Shown piece after piece: positions 43,097-52,153 of a stretch of DNA of 64,000 nucleotides. Source of the stretch: Sandaracinobacteroides sp041675905 (GTDB taxonomy: Bacteria; Pseudomonadota; Alphaproteobacteria; Sphingomonadales; Sphingomonadaceae). The notes beneath the pieces were generated by a model that was not told the DNA's origin, did not search any database, and was given only the letters and a program-made list of their open reading frames with translations. Made by a program: the position numbers and the translations under genes. The stretch is taken from the NCBI GenBank assembly GCA_041675905.1, contig JBAYSX010000006.1:61590-125589 (forward strand), read 5' to 3'. Each line of letters begins with the position of its first letter. Positions within the stretch are counted from its first letter, which is position 1.

Positions 43097-44735
43097 CCAC
43101 GCCGGCTTCGATCAGACTGGTGGCGACCAGCCGCACCGGACGTTTCTCGCGCAAATCTTGCCGGACTTTTGCCAGCACGGCACGGCGATGCCGGGCACAC
43201 ATCAATGTGGTAAGGTGCACCGCGCCTTCCTGTCTCTGGTCGAGCAGCAAGGTGAACAGTTCGCGCGCATGAGCGCGGCTGTTGACGATGCACAGCATCT
43301 GCGGCTGTTCCGCAAACCGCGCGACAATTTCACCGTCGCTGACAGGATCGCATCGCCATTCCACTTCCACGCGCTTGAGCTTGTCATACAGCCTCCTGGG
43401 ATCGGGCGCGAGTTCTCGCTCTTCGTCAATCTCCAACCCTTCGAGCTTTCCAGATTTGGATTTTGGCAGCGCTTCGTCCTGTAAGCGTAATGCCGGCTGC
43501 GTAGCTGTACACAAAACCACGCTTGCGTCATAATTGCGCGCCAGTTCATCAATCGCCGCCATACATGGGCGCAGCAGTTTGACCGGAATCGATTGCGCTT
43601 CATCGAGGATAATGACGCTTTTGGCCAGATTGTGCAGTTTGCGTGCCTGGCTGGTGCGGGCAGCGAACAGGCTTTCGAAAAACTGCACGGCGGTCGTCAC
43701 GACAATCGGCGCATCCCAGTTTTCGGAGTCACGCCGCAACTTTGCGAGCCCCGCCGCACCTTCCCCCTCTTCGTCGTCGCTCCCGGGTGCACGCCGGTCC
43801 CAATCGAAGCTGGAATGATGCTCCAGAACCGATTCGCCCAGCCCGACACGATCCCTGAACACTTCCGCCGTTTGTTCAATGATTGATGTGAACGGGATGA
43901 CGTAGATGATGCGCCGCAATCCGTGCCGGATCGCATGTTCCAGCGCGAAGCTGAGCGAGGTTAATGTCTTGCCGCCACCGGTGGGCACCGTCAGCGTAAA
44001 CAGGCCGGGCGGTAGTGCCGATTTGGCATTGGCATGATCGAGAATGGCGGAGCGCAAGCGGTTGACCTCGCTGTCATCCCGGCGATGCGCAGCCATGTAA
44101 CAGCGGATGGCATCAAGATGCCGTGTTTCGACTACGCCCCCACGCCTTGGCGGTTCCTCTCCACGCGAACGCGCATAGAAACGCTCAGTCTCCAGAAAAT
44201 CGGCATCGACGAGTGACGAAAACAGCATGCGGATGAGAAATGCAAAGGAGAAACCGGGCTCGATTCCGTTAGGATTGAGACGGGGCAGTCCCTCTTGTAT
44301 GGTTTCCCGAGCAGGCAATCCTGCAACCTGTACTTCCCAGCCGTCATAGGGTTCGATCGCCTTTGATAAACGATGGCCCAGCGTGCTGCCTTCATACCCG
44401 GTGCCATCCATCAGACCGGCATGATGACCGGCAATGCCGAAAGCCAGCAATCGACCGAGTTTGGTGCCATAGAGGCTGGTTGCTTCCCTCGCTCCGGCGG
44501 TGCTGTGGTCCGGACCTTTCGGGCCGTTATTGTCTCGCGGTCGCCGGATATAGAGTTGATACGAAAGCGAGCATTTGCCGATATCGTGTAAAAGACCCAT
44601 CGCCCGCGCCGGCAGGGATGCGCCGAACCAGGATGCGAATTCCGCCGATTGCCGACCGACAGCCGACAAATGGTGCGCCAATGGCTCCCACCGGCTTTCG
44701 GGTTGCCCTTCCACCGAATGGCCAAATCGTTTCAT
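43095..44735 (-). pseudogene. cas3: Cas3 helicase-nuclease, C-terminally truncated
   Basis: The first 547 residues match Cas3 of subtype I-C: HD nuclease (HH 21-22, HD 50-51), Walker A PTGGGKT at 251-257, DEAQ at 378-381, and ATSLIEAGVD at 538-547. Sequence then leaves the family at the junction, so the rest of helicase domain 2, including motif VI, is missing. AAGGGA precedes the ATG at 44735. The frame stays open into cas4, giving a potential 939-aa product. Confidence 0.85.
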
Positions 44736-45109
44736 TTTGTTCCCTTTTGCGCACTGCCAATCCACTGACCCACGGGAAGGAATAGCTGCACACAAAGTTG
44801 TTGGCATCAGTTTTTGACGGGAGAAAGCTGTCTTCGTTCTTGCTGCGATACCTCGCGGTCATTTCCATCGTTTAACCTGTGTCTGCATGTTATTTTAAAG
44901 CCCGGTTCGATCTCACGTTGCGGTGGATGCCCGGGTGCGGCGTGAGTGGCGGCTCGATGGCGGAGGTCCTCTCGCCGGGATTGCGTACGATGGCGCGTTA
45001 GAGGCTGCTGGCGCTGTCGACGACCAAGGTCGCATGTTCGGCGATGCGCGTCATGGCCACCAGAAATGACCGGCGCGCGACCGCCAGACATAATGCCGGA
45101 GCAATCGCG
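44736..45109. other. Region upstream of cas3
   Basis: 374 nt with no convincing gene on either strand. It must contain the cas promoter, but no clear -35/-10 pair was found. Short open frames here show no recognisable domain. Confidence 0.5.
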
Positions 45110-45149
45110 CAAGCTTACGACGAGGGTTCGATTTCTTTCACCCGCTCCA
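45110..45149 (+). repeat. Right attachment repeat (tRNA-Gly 3' copy)
   Basis: 40 bp matching 23526-23565 at 38 positions (both mismatches C to T). The next 70 bp also resemble the sequence after tRNA-Gly, including GATTTTTGCCTG. It marks the right border of the island array; hspQ, a core gene, begins soon after. Confidence 0.85.
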
Positions 45150-45218
45150 ATCTTGATCTTCCACTAAATACCTGAAAAATAAAGACAAAAGTCACCGATT
45201 TTTGCCTGCGCAGTAGTG

Positions 45219-45587
45219 CTAGTTCCGAATATGAGCCCTCAGATGGAACCGGCCATCACGAAATCCATCGAACATCTGGTGCAAAGCCGGATGCCGGGGC
45301 GGCTCCTGCTCGTCATCATATTCAAGATTTTGCTGGCTGACATAGGCCGCCTCGCCATTTTCGGCCAGCAGATGGTAAAATGGCTGGTCACGCCGGGGCC
45401 GGCTTTCCTCGGGAATGGCGTTCCACCAGTCTTCACTATTGGCGAATTCCGCATCAACATCGAAAATCACCCCGCGAAACGGCAAGAGCCGGTGGCGTAC
45501 TACATCGCCGATACCGAAGCGTGTAACTACGGGTTCCGCGCGGGGCATCACGGGGTTTCTGCTGATTTCGATCCTGTTGTTTTCCAT
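45219..45587 (-). CDS. hspQ: Heat shock protein HspQ
   Basis: A 122-aa HspQ/YccV-type protein with RFGIGDVVRHRLLPFRGVIFDVDAEFANSEDWW and DQPFYHLLAENGEAAYVSQQNLEYDD. HspQ binds hemimethylated DNA or modulates Lon proteolysis in enterobacteria. ATG 45587 has AGGAAA just upstream; a shorter start at Met14 is possible. It is chromosomal DNA between the two integration sites. Confidence 0.88.
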   Translation of the reverse strand: MENNRIEISRNPVMPRAEPVVTRFGIGDVVRHRLLPFRGVIFDVDAEFANSEDWWNAIPEESRPRRDQPFYHLLAENGEAAYVSQQNLEYDDEQEPPRHPALHQMFDGFRDGRFHLRAHIRN

Positions 45588-45754
45588 TTTCCTGTCCGGT
45601 TGCCAATGCAGGGAGATATGGGTCGCCACTGGCTAACAGTTGATATAGTGCGGCTAACCTGAGGAAAAAGGGCAGGGGAGAACTATACCTCTTGCGCCAT
45701 GCTCCTGGCCCCGCTATGCGGCCCGTTCCGGGCAAGACCAGAAGCCTGCGGCGC

Positions 45755-45844
<90 letters not shown>

Positions 45845-45973
45845 ATTCCCTGTTTTCCGCTGTTCACAGCCGTTCAATTCAGCCAAATAACCCCCTGAAA
45901 ATCAACGTTTTACCTGTTCGCCGCTGTTCATGCTTGTTCACCGCCTGTCTCGTGCCCTAAATGGGCAAAGTGC

Positions 45974-47137
45974 ATGGGCAAACTCACCGTAAAGCGCATT
46001 ACCGCCCTGTCGGAGCCGGGCCGCTACAGCGATGGCGACGGGCTGCATTTGCGCATTGATTCTGCAGGTCGGCGCTATTGGGTCTTGCGGGTTCAGGGTA
46101 AAAAGGCGCGGGATGTGAATATCGGGCCGGCGGCGCGCATCACGCTGGCACAGGCGCGCGAACGAGCGCGGGCGATTCGGGAGGCGGTGCTTGACGGCAC
46201 CTATGACGCCAGACCGGACAGGCCCGCCGTTACCTTCGAGGAGGCGGCGCTTACGGTGCACGGCATGCGCGCTGGCGCATGGCGCAACGCGAAGCATGGG
46301 CAACAGTGGATCCAGACCTTGCGCACCCATGCCTTCCCGACGCTGGGCGGCAAATCCGTTGCTGACATCGAGCGCGCCGATATTGTCGAGGCGCTCACCC
46401 CGATATGGCTGGCGACACCGGAAACCGCGCGGCGCGTATTGCAGCGGATCGACGTGGTGCTGCGCTGGGCCGTCGGCATGGGCCATCGGCAGGCGGTGGT
46501 CGACATGCGGCTGGTGCGGGGCGCGTTGCCCCGACAGAAAAGCGCGCGGCGTAATCATTTGCCCGCCCTGCCGTGGGCAGAAGTTCCGGCCTTTTACGCG
46601 TCGCTGGATTATTCGCGCGCCTCGCCTCAGGTCCGGGCCGCATTGCGCTGGCATATCCTGACGGCGGCGCGACCGGGCAACACCAATGCGCTGCGCTGGG
46701 ATCAGGTGGATTTCGCGCGCGCCGTCTGGACGATAGCCGCCGATGAAATGAAAATGCAGGTGCCGCACCGTGTGCCTTTACCACCGGTGGCGATGGCGCT
46801 GCTTGCGGGGCTCCGGCAATATGGTGAAGGCGTCTATGTCTTTGCACTGCCGGGTGATGACAAGCCCTTGTCCGGCGATACGCTCCGCATGGCGATGCGG
46901 CGCATGGGGCTGGACGCAACGCCGCATGGTTTCCGCTCCAGTTTCAAGGACTGGTCGCTTTCTACCGGATGGCCGGACCATATGTCAGAAATAGCGCTTG
47001 CCCACTCGGACAAGGACGAGGTGCGCGCCGCCTATGCCCGGTCGGACTTGCTGGACGAGCGGCGCGCGATGATGACCGCATGGGCGGATTTCGTCACCGG
47101 CTCCACGCGGCAAGCCGGTCTGGTAACGCACGGATAG
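45974..47137 (+). CDS. Tyrosine integrase (P4 type)
   Basis: The 387-aa site-specific recombinase has an N-terminal DUF4102 arm-binding domain (LTVKRITALSEPGRYSDGDGLHLRI), a core-binding domain, and catalytic residues in TAARPGN, HGFRSSFKDW and AHSDKDEVRAAYARSD (R, H-x-x-R, H and Tyr). It appears complete and probably acts at tRNA-Ser. No second copy of the tRNA-Ser end is visible nearby, so the element's far end is missing or small. Confidence 0.92.
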   Translation: MGKLTVKRITALSEPGRYSDGDGLHLRIDSAGRRYWVLRVQGKKARDVNIGPAARITLAQARERARAIREAVLDGTYDARPDRPAVTFEEAALTVHGMRAGAWRNAKHGQQWIQTLRTHAFPTLGGKSVADIERADIVEALTPIWLATPETARRVLQRIDVVLRWAVGMGHRQAVVDMRLVRGALPRQKSARRNHLPALPWAEVPAFYASLDYSRASPQVRAALRWHILTAARPGNTNALRWDQVDFARAVWTIAADEMKMQVPHRVPLPPVAMALLAGLRQYGEGVYVFALPGDDKPLSGDTLRMAMRRMGLDATPHGFRSSFKDWSLSTGWPDHMSEIALAHSDKDEVRAAYARSDLLDERRAMMTAWADFVTGSTRQAGLVTHG

Positions 47138-47285
47138 AATCGACCCGGATCAGCGTCCGGCTGCCGAGCTTGACGGCGCGGATGTGCTCTTGCGCCAGTA
47201 GCTGATAGAGCTTGACGCGCCCGCAGCCGATCATCCGGCAAGCGTCGTTCACGTTGACGAGGACGGGTTGCGCGCGCTCAGTCAT
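47094..47285 (-). CDS. Excisionase/AlpA-like HTH protein
   Basis: A 63-aa MerR-like helix-turn-helix protein (VNVNDACRMIGCGRVKLYQLLAQEHIRAVKLGSRTLIRVDSI). Such proteins are recombination directionality factors or regulators beside integrases. GGAG lies upstream of the ATG. It overlaps the 3' end of the convergent integrase. Confidence 0.78.
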   Translation of the reverse strand: MTERAQPVLVNVNDACRMIGCGRVKLYQLLAQEHIRAVKLGSRTLIRVDSIRALPDRLAAWSR

Positions 47286-47511
47286 CCTGCAACTCCGAGG
47301 TGTTGCGGATATATCGGACCACATCGATCATCGCGTCGAGTGTGATTGCACGAACGACGGCGTATAGTCCTGCGCTCAGGGCAAGCGACCCCAGAAATGT
47401 CCATCCCGTAGCGTGCAGCGCAGTCCACATGATGAGGCATAGGATCGCCACCCCGAGCAATGGCCAAACGCGCATGTGCCACGGGAAGTGGATTTCGCGA
47501 CGCTCAGTCAT
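47278..47511 (-). CDS. Small two-helix membrane protein
   Basis: A 77-aa protein with two transmembrane helices (LLGVAILCLIMWTALHATGW and LGSLALSAGLYAVVRAI). GGAGGAGCAGG before the ATG at 47511 is a strong ribosome-binding site. The stop overlaps the excisionase start, so they form a two-gene unit. Function unknown. Confidence 0.65.
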   Translation of the reverse strand: MTERREIHFPWHMRVWPLLGVAILCLIMWTALHATGWTFLGSLALSAGLYAVVRAITLDAMIDVVRYIRNTSELQDD

Positions 47512-47637
47512 CCTGCTCCTCCCCCGGCACGAATGGGTCGGCGGGCGTGTTGAAGCCTTGCGCCAGACATCAGCCTTGCCGGGCTGATCGCTCCATCCTA
47601 TGCGGTTGACAGAAAAACCGTGCCAGAGTCTTCCCCT

Positions 47638-49890
47638 ATGTCTGCATCCGGAACCACTATCGCCCGTAAGCCAGGAACAGAGGACCGGCGTGGCTGTCTG
47701 CCGTCGCGGCGCGCGTTTCTGATCGGTGCGGGCGCCTCCGTGGGTGTTCTGGTGGGCTTTGCCTTGTGGCCGCGCCGGTGGCCGAATGCGATGGCGGGCG
47801 ATCCGGACGATGTCGTGATGAACGCCTGGTTGCGTATCGGGCCAGACGGCCGGGTAACGGTGGCCGTGCCGCAGGCGGAGATGGGGCAGGGCATATGGTC
47901 GGGATTTGCGCAAATAGTGGCCGATGAATTGGGTGCTGCCTGGCGGATGATGGCGGTGGAGCCGGCTACCTTCCATCCGGCCTATGCGCATCTGTGGCTG
48001 GCGGAAGTCGAGTCGGCGCAATTGCCGCCCGTTATTCGCGATGTCGCCGCCTATGCCGGAGAGACGGCTATATCGCGGATGAACCTGCATTTGACCGCTG
48101 GCAGTACGTCCATTCGCGGTTATCATGATCGTCTGCGAGAAGCGGCGGCAACGGCGCGCGCGCTGCTGATCGCGGCCGCCGCGCGTAGCTGGGGCGTCAG
48201 CGCCGAGGAACTGGACACGGCCAATGGCATGGTGTTTTACAAGGCCAACCGTATGCCGTTCGGCGATGCGGTGCAGTTGGTCGATCCGGAGCAGGCGCCT
48301 GCTCATGCGGTGTTGCGTCCGCTGCATACGCGCCGACTGGCGGGCAAGCCGCTGCCGCGCATCGACATTCCGGCGAAGATAAATGGCGGCGCGCGCTTCG
48401 GTGCGGATGTTCGCGTGCCCGATCTCGTTTATGCGGCCATCCGCCATGGTCCGGTGGGTCCGGCGCGGTTGCTGCGGGCGACGGCGCCTGCGGGTGTGAC
48501 GCTGGTGAAAGGCCCGAACTGGGTGGCGACGATCGGGCGCACCAATTGGGAAGCCCGACGCGCACTGGAAAAAGTTGAGGCAAGCTTTGCCGTGGACGGG
48601 CGTAGCGCCGGACCATGGATGGCGGGGGCGCTGCGCGAGGCCGCTGATGGTAGCGGCGGCGCCACGGTGGGCGCGCAGGGGGAGAGCCTTCCCGAATGGA
48701 CGGAGACGAGCATTTCCGCCGATTACAGCGTGCCGTTCGTTGCCCATGCCTGTACGGAACCGCTCGTGGCGACGGCGCGGATTACCGGGGACCAGGTGGA
48801 ATTATGGGGACCAACGCAATCTCTGACCTTCGCCACCCGTGCCGTGGCAGCGGCCCTGAATATCGATGCGAATCGTATTACCATTTACCCGACGCTGGGT
48901 GGCGGCGGCTTTGGCCGCCGGATCGAGCCGGACGCCATGGTAGAGGCGGCGTTGATCGCCCGCGCAGTGGACAGGCCGGTGCAATTGCTGTGGAGCCGGG
49001 GCGAGGATCTGACCAGCGGCGTATTCCGCCCCGCCGCCGCCGCAAGAATGCGGGGTGAGGTGGCAAAGGATGGCGCAATTATGGCTCTTGAAGCGCGCAT
49101 CGCCGTGCCATCCGCAGCGCACGGTTTCGCCGCCCGCCATCTGCCGCTGCTGGCACGCAGCATGGATAGCCCCAACGCCCGGGCGATTGTCGGCGCGGAC
49201 TCCATTCCTTATGCGGCGTCGGCATTTCGCGCCGTGCATGTGCCCGTGGAACTGCCGGTAGCATCGGGCTATTGGCGAGGCGGCACGCACAGCTTCACCT
49301 GCTTTTTTGTCGAGTGCTTCATCGACGAACTGGCGCTGCGGGCCGGGATCGATCCGCTGCGTTTCCGCCAGACGTTGCTGGCCGATCAGCCGCGCCACCT
49401 GGCCGTGCTGGCCGCCGCCGCCGAAGCCGCCGATTACGGAGCCGATATTGACCCCGGTTTTGCGCGCGGCATAGCCCTCCACCAGGGTTTTGGTTCCGTC
49501 GTCGCCATGGTGATGGAAGCTGGCGTCGTTGAGGGGAAGGTGCGCATTGCCCGCGTCACCAGCGCGATTGATTGCGGTACGGTGATCAATCCGGACAGTG
49601 TACGTGCACAGGTGGAGGGGGCAGCCATTATGGGACTGTCTGCGGCGCTGGCCGAAGAAATTACCTTCGCCAATGGCTATGCCTCGCAACGGGATTTCGA
49701 TACCTATGCTCAGATGCTGCTACAAAACGCACCGGAGTTTCAGACCATACTGATGGAATCCGAAGGACCGCCTGGCGGCGCGGGTGATCCGGGCGCACCA
49801 CCGGCAGCACCAGCGCTGGCCAATGCGCTCGCCGCCGCTACGAACAAGCGGGCGCGCAATTTGCCGCTGGCGGGTTTCTATGGCGGCTGA
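47638..49890 (+). CDS. Xanthine dehydrogenase-family molybdopterin-binding subunit (IorB-like)
   Basis: The 750-aa protein has a twin-arginine-type signal (PSRRAFLIGAGASVGVLVGFAL), suggesting export. Molybdopterin aldehyde-oxidase blocks include GRVTVAVPQAEMGQGIWSG and GGGGFGRRIEPD. It resembles isoquinoline 1-oxidoreductase beta subunits. The 2Fe-2S alpha subunit that normally pairs with it is absent here. The ATG at 47638 is preferred over an earlier in-frame start. It is coupled to hemH. Confidence 0.85.
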   Translation: MSASGTTIARKPGTEDRRGCLPSRRAFLIGAGASVGVLVGFALWPRRWPNAMAGDPDDVVMNAWLRIGPDGRVTVAVPQAEMGQGIWSGFAQIVADELGAAWRMMAVEPATFHPAYAHLWLAEVESAQLPPVIRDVAAYAGETAISRMNLHLTAGSTSIRGYHDRLREAAATARALLIAAAARSWGVSAEELDTANGMVFYKANRMPFGDAVQLVDPEQAPAHAVLRPLHTRRLAGKPLPRIDIPAKINGGARFGADVRVPDLVYAAIRHGPVGPARLLRATAPAGVTLVKGPNWVATIGRTNWEARRALEKVEASFAVDGRSAGPWMAGALREAADGSGGATVGAQGESLPEWTETSISADYSVPFVAHACTEPLVATARITGDQVELWGPTQSLTFATRAVAAALNIDANRITIYPTLGGGGFGRRIEPDAMVEAALIARAVDRPVQLLWSRGEDLTSGVFRPAAAARMRGEVAKDGAIMALEARIAVPSAAHGFAARHLPLLARSMDSPNARAIVGADSIPYAASAFRAVHVPVELPVASGYWRGGTHSFTCFFVECFIDELALRAGIDPLRFRQTLLADQPRHLAVLAAAAEAADYGADIDPGFARGIALHQGFGSVVAMVMEAGVVEGKVRIARVTSAIDCGTVINPDSVRAQVEGAAIMGLSAALAEEITFANGYASQRDFDTYAQMLLQNAPEFQTILMESEGPPGGAGDPGAPPAAPALANALAAATNKRARNLPLAGFYGG

Positions 49891-50872
49891 ATCGGGGCGC
49901 GTTGGCGTATTGCTGATCAATCTCGGCTCCCCTGATGCGCCGACGCCTGGGGCAGTGCGGCGTTATCTGAAGGAATTTTTGTCGGATCGGCGCGTTGTCG
50001 AACTGCCGAAGTTTCTGTGGCAGCCTATATTGCGAGGCGTCGTGTTGACCACCCGGCCCCGGCGAAGCGCCGCCAATTATGTGCGCATCTGGGACCGGGA
50101 GGCGGATGACAGTCCGCTGCGGGTATTTACCGCCGGGCAAGCGAAAGCGCTGCAGGGTGCATTCGGGCCGGACGTGATCGTGGATTTCGCCATGCGCTAC
50201 GGCAATCCCTCCATGGAAGATCGCCTCCATGCGCTGGCCGCGGCTGGCTGTGACCGGGTGTTGCTTGCGCCACTGTATCCACAATATTGTGCCGCCACGA
50301 CGGCGACGGCGCTGGACGAGGCCTTTCGTATCTTTTCCGGCTGGAGGAAGATTCCGGCCATCCGCACGCTGCCACCCTATTTTGCCCACCCCGCCTATAT
50401 CGACGCATTGGCCAGATCGGTTCGCAGGGCGCTTCCCGTTGAACCGGAAGTGTTGCTGTTGTCTTTCCACGGGATGCCGGAATCCACGCGCCGCGCCGGC
50501 GATCCCTATTATGATCAATGTCAGGAAACTGCCCGGCTTCTCCGGGCGGAACTCGGCTATGACGCGGAGTCGATGCCCGTGGCCTTTCAATCGCGCTTCG
50601 GGCGGGCACGCTGGCTGGAGCCGGCAACCGAACCGATGCTGCGCCAACTGGCAGCGGCGGGAAAGCGGCGTGTGGCGGTATTGACCCCGGGCTTCGCCGC
50701 CGATTGTCTGGAGACACTGGAAGAGATCGGCATCGGTGCACGAGAAACATTCCTTGCTGCCGGAGGAACAGATTTCACATTAGTGTCATGTCTTAACGAT
50801 GATTTGTTGAGTGTTGAAATGTTGTGCAATATTATTGGCGAACAGCTTGCGGGGTGGAAATCGACGCGTTAG
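49880..50872 (+). CDS. hemH: Ferrochelatase
   Basis: The 330-aa enzyme inserts iron into protoporphyrin IX, the last haem-pathway step. It starts VGVLLINLGSPDAPTPGAVRRYLKEFLSDRRV and carries the metal-site LLSFHGMPESTRRAGDPYYDQC. The ATG lies inside the end of the upstream dehydrogenase gene (11-nt overlap). The C-terminus (CLNDD...LCNII) is typical. Confidence 0.95.
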   Translation: MAAESGRVGVLLINLGSPDAPTPGAVRRYLKEFLSDRRVVELPKFLWQPILRGVVLTTRPRRSAANYVRIWDREADDSPLRVFTAGQAKALQGAFGPDVIVDFAMRYGNPSMEDRLHALAAAGCDRVLLAPLYPQYCAATTATALDEAFRIFSGWRKIPAIRTLPPYFAHPAYIDALARSVRRALPVEPEVLLLSFHGMPESTRRAGDPYYDQCQETARLLRAELGYDAESMPVAFQSRFGRARWLEPATEPMLRQLAAAGKRRVAVLTPGFAADCLETLEEIGIGARETFLAAGGTDFTLVSCLNDDLLSVEMLCNIIGEQLAGWKSTR

Positions 50873-50909
50873 GCTAGGTTACTATAAGCTTGCAGCGGAG
50901 ACGAAGAAC

Positions 50910-51632
50910 ATGACCCGGACGGCGTTGGTAACTGGTGGTACGCGTGGCATCGGAGCCGCGATCAGCATCGCTCTGAAAGAGGCGGGCTTCAGGGTCGTCG
51001 CCAACTATGTTGGCAGCGACGAGCGCGCAAAGGCATTTAATGCCGAAACCGGTATCCCCGTCTATAAATGGAATGTCGGAGATTTTGCGGCCACCGCCGA
51101 GAACATTGCCCGCATTGCTGAAGAGAATGCCCCGATCGACGTGCTGGTGAGCAACGCTGGCATCACCCGCGACGCCACCATCGGCCGGATGACCGAAGAA
51201 AATTGGCGCGAAGTGATCGACGTTAACCTGACCGGAACATTTAATCTGGTGAAGGCAGTTTTCCCGGGCATGCGTGAGCGCGGCTATGGTCGTATCGTCA
51301 GCATCAGCTCGGTAAACGGGCAGGCTGGCCAGATCGGGCAGACGAATTATTCCGCTTCCAAGGCCGGTGTCATCGGCTTCACCAAGGCGCTGGCACTCGA
51401 AGGCGCGCGCTATGGCGTTACCGCGAACGTTGTGGCGCCCGGCTATGTCGATACCGATATGGTTGCAGCCGTGCCGGAAAAAGTGATGGAAGGCATTATT
51501 GCCAAAATACCGGTGGGCCGGCTTGGGCGTGCTGATGAAATCGCCCGTGCCGTTTTATTCCTCGCCGGGGAAAACGCCGGCTTCGTCACCGGCTCGACGC
51601 TGTCTGTCAATGGCGGACAATATATGGACTGA
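50910..51632 (+). CDS. phbB: Acetoacetyl-CoA reductase
   Basis: The 240-aa short-chain dehydrogenase has the cofactor loop TGGTRGIG and active-site Ser-Tyr-Lys (SISSVNGQAGQIGQTNYSASKAG). It makes 3-hydroxybutyryl-CoA, the PHB precursor. The ATG at 50910 is chosen over a longer frame inside hemH. A related 3-oxoacyl-ACP reductase (FabG) role cannot be fully excluded, but FVTGSTLSVNGGQYMD fits PhbB. Confidence 0.9.
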   Translation: MTRTALVTGGTRGIGAAISIALKEAGFRVVANYVGSDERAKAFNAETGIPVYKWNVGDFAATAENIARIAEENAPIDVLVSNAGITRDATIGRMTEENWREVIDVNLTGTFNLVKAVFPGMRERGYGRIVSISSVNGQAGQIGQTNYSASKAGVIGFTKALALEGARYGVTANVVAPGYVDTDMVAAVPEKVMEGIIAKIPVGRLGRADEIARAVLFLAGENAGFVTGSTLSVNGGQYMD

Positions 51633-51638
51633 AAAATC

Positions 51639-51667
51639 GGGCCAGCGGGCAAATTACCCGCTGGCCC
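51639..51667 (-). terminator. Terminator between phbB and the DUF1244 gene
   Basis: GGGCCAGCGGG, a 7-nt loop, then CCCGCTGGCCC: a perfect 11-bp stem. On the minus strand it is followed by GATTTTT, so it best terminates the DUF1244 gene and may also act on phbB. Confidence 0.8.
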
Positions 51668-51672
51668 CGGCC

Positions 51673-52074
51673 TCAACGCGGGCGTGTGATCGATGGCGGG
51701 TCGCTCGCCGGGAAGCTCGAATCGAGCTGATCATCCAGCGTCAGGCTGCGCTCCTGATCATAACATTCAGCATTTTTCGCAACGCTTTCTCCGGCGCGGC
51801 GCAATTGTTCAGGCGTTGGCTCGGGTTGGCGAAGCTTCCAGGCGATATAGGGTTCTCCGTAAACAATATCCCGTGCCTCTTCCCGGGTGAGGGGGCGTGA
51901 CGTTTCCACTGATGCTTCCACCAGCCAGTCGGCCAACGTGTTGCGGTTGAAGCCGGCCTCGCCCAGAAGTGCGGCATTATGGATGTCGGCCCGGGCGCGC
52001 AAATGCTCCAGCAGGCGGCGGAATGCGGCGGCTTCGGCTTTTTGAAGGTCCGGATTGGATTCATTCGCGGGCAT
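51673..52074 (-). CDS. DUF1244-like protein
   Basis: A 133-aa protein with AAAFRRLLEHLRARADIHNAALLGEAGFNRNTLADWLVEA and EEARDIVYGEPYIAWK, matching the DUF1244 family common in alphaproteobacteria. The family's cysteines (FCRNC) are Asn/Thr here (FNRNT). The C-terminal tail LDDQLDSSFPASDPPSI is extra. AAGGAGG precedes the ATG. Function unknown. Confidence 0.75.
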   Translation of the reverse strand: MPANESNPDLQKAEAAAFRRLLEHLRARADIHNAALLGEAGFNRNTLADWLVEASVETSRPLTREEARDIVYGEPYIAWKLRQPEPTPEQLRRAGESVAKNAECYDQERSLTLDDQLDSSFPASDPPSITRPR

Positions 52075-52153
52075 AAATCGCCTCCTTGTCAATGGCCATT
52101 TACAGATCAGCCTTATATGGGACCATAAGGCTATCGACGGCAAGGAGATGCAC
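52075..52153. promoter_or_regulatory. Divergent DUF1244/pyk intergenic region
   Basis: A 79-nt spacer between divergent genes that must carry both promoters. It contains the pyk Shine-Dalgarno AAGGAG at 52142-52147. No clear promoter hexamers were found. Confidence 0.4.

Larger units (their letters stand above)
37581..45149. mobile_element. Right genomic island carrying CRISPR-Cas
   Basis: A 7.6-kb segment between the core repeat at 37565 and the 40-bp tRNA-Gly repeat at 45110. It contains an integrase C-terminal pseudogene, a fic pseudogene, the CRISPR array and the degraded type I-C cas operon. The placement shows that the CRISPR locus belongs to tRNA-integrated DNA. Confidence 0.75.

Noticed and set aside
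44807..45112. 101-codon frame upstream of cas3
   Set aside because: Composition is basic and low in conserved features; no start site and no recognisable domain.
47512..48747. Long minus-strand frame opposite the molybdenum dehydrogenase
   Set aside because: It is antisense to a well-conserved gene. Only its last 77 codons, before 47512, form a real small gene.
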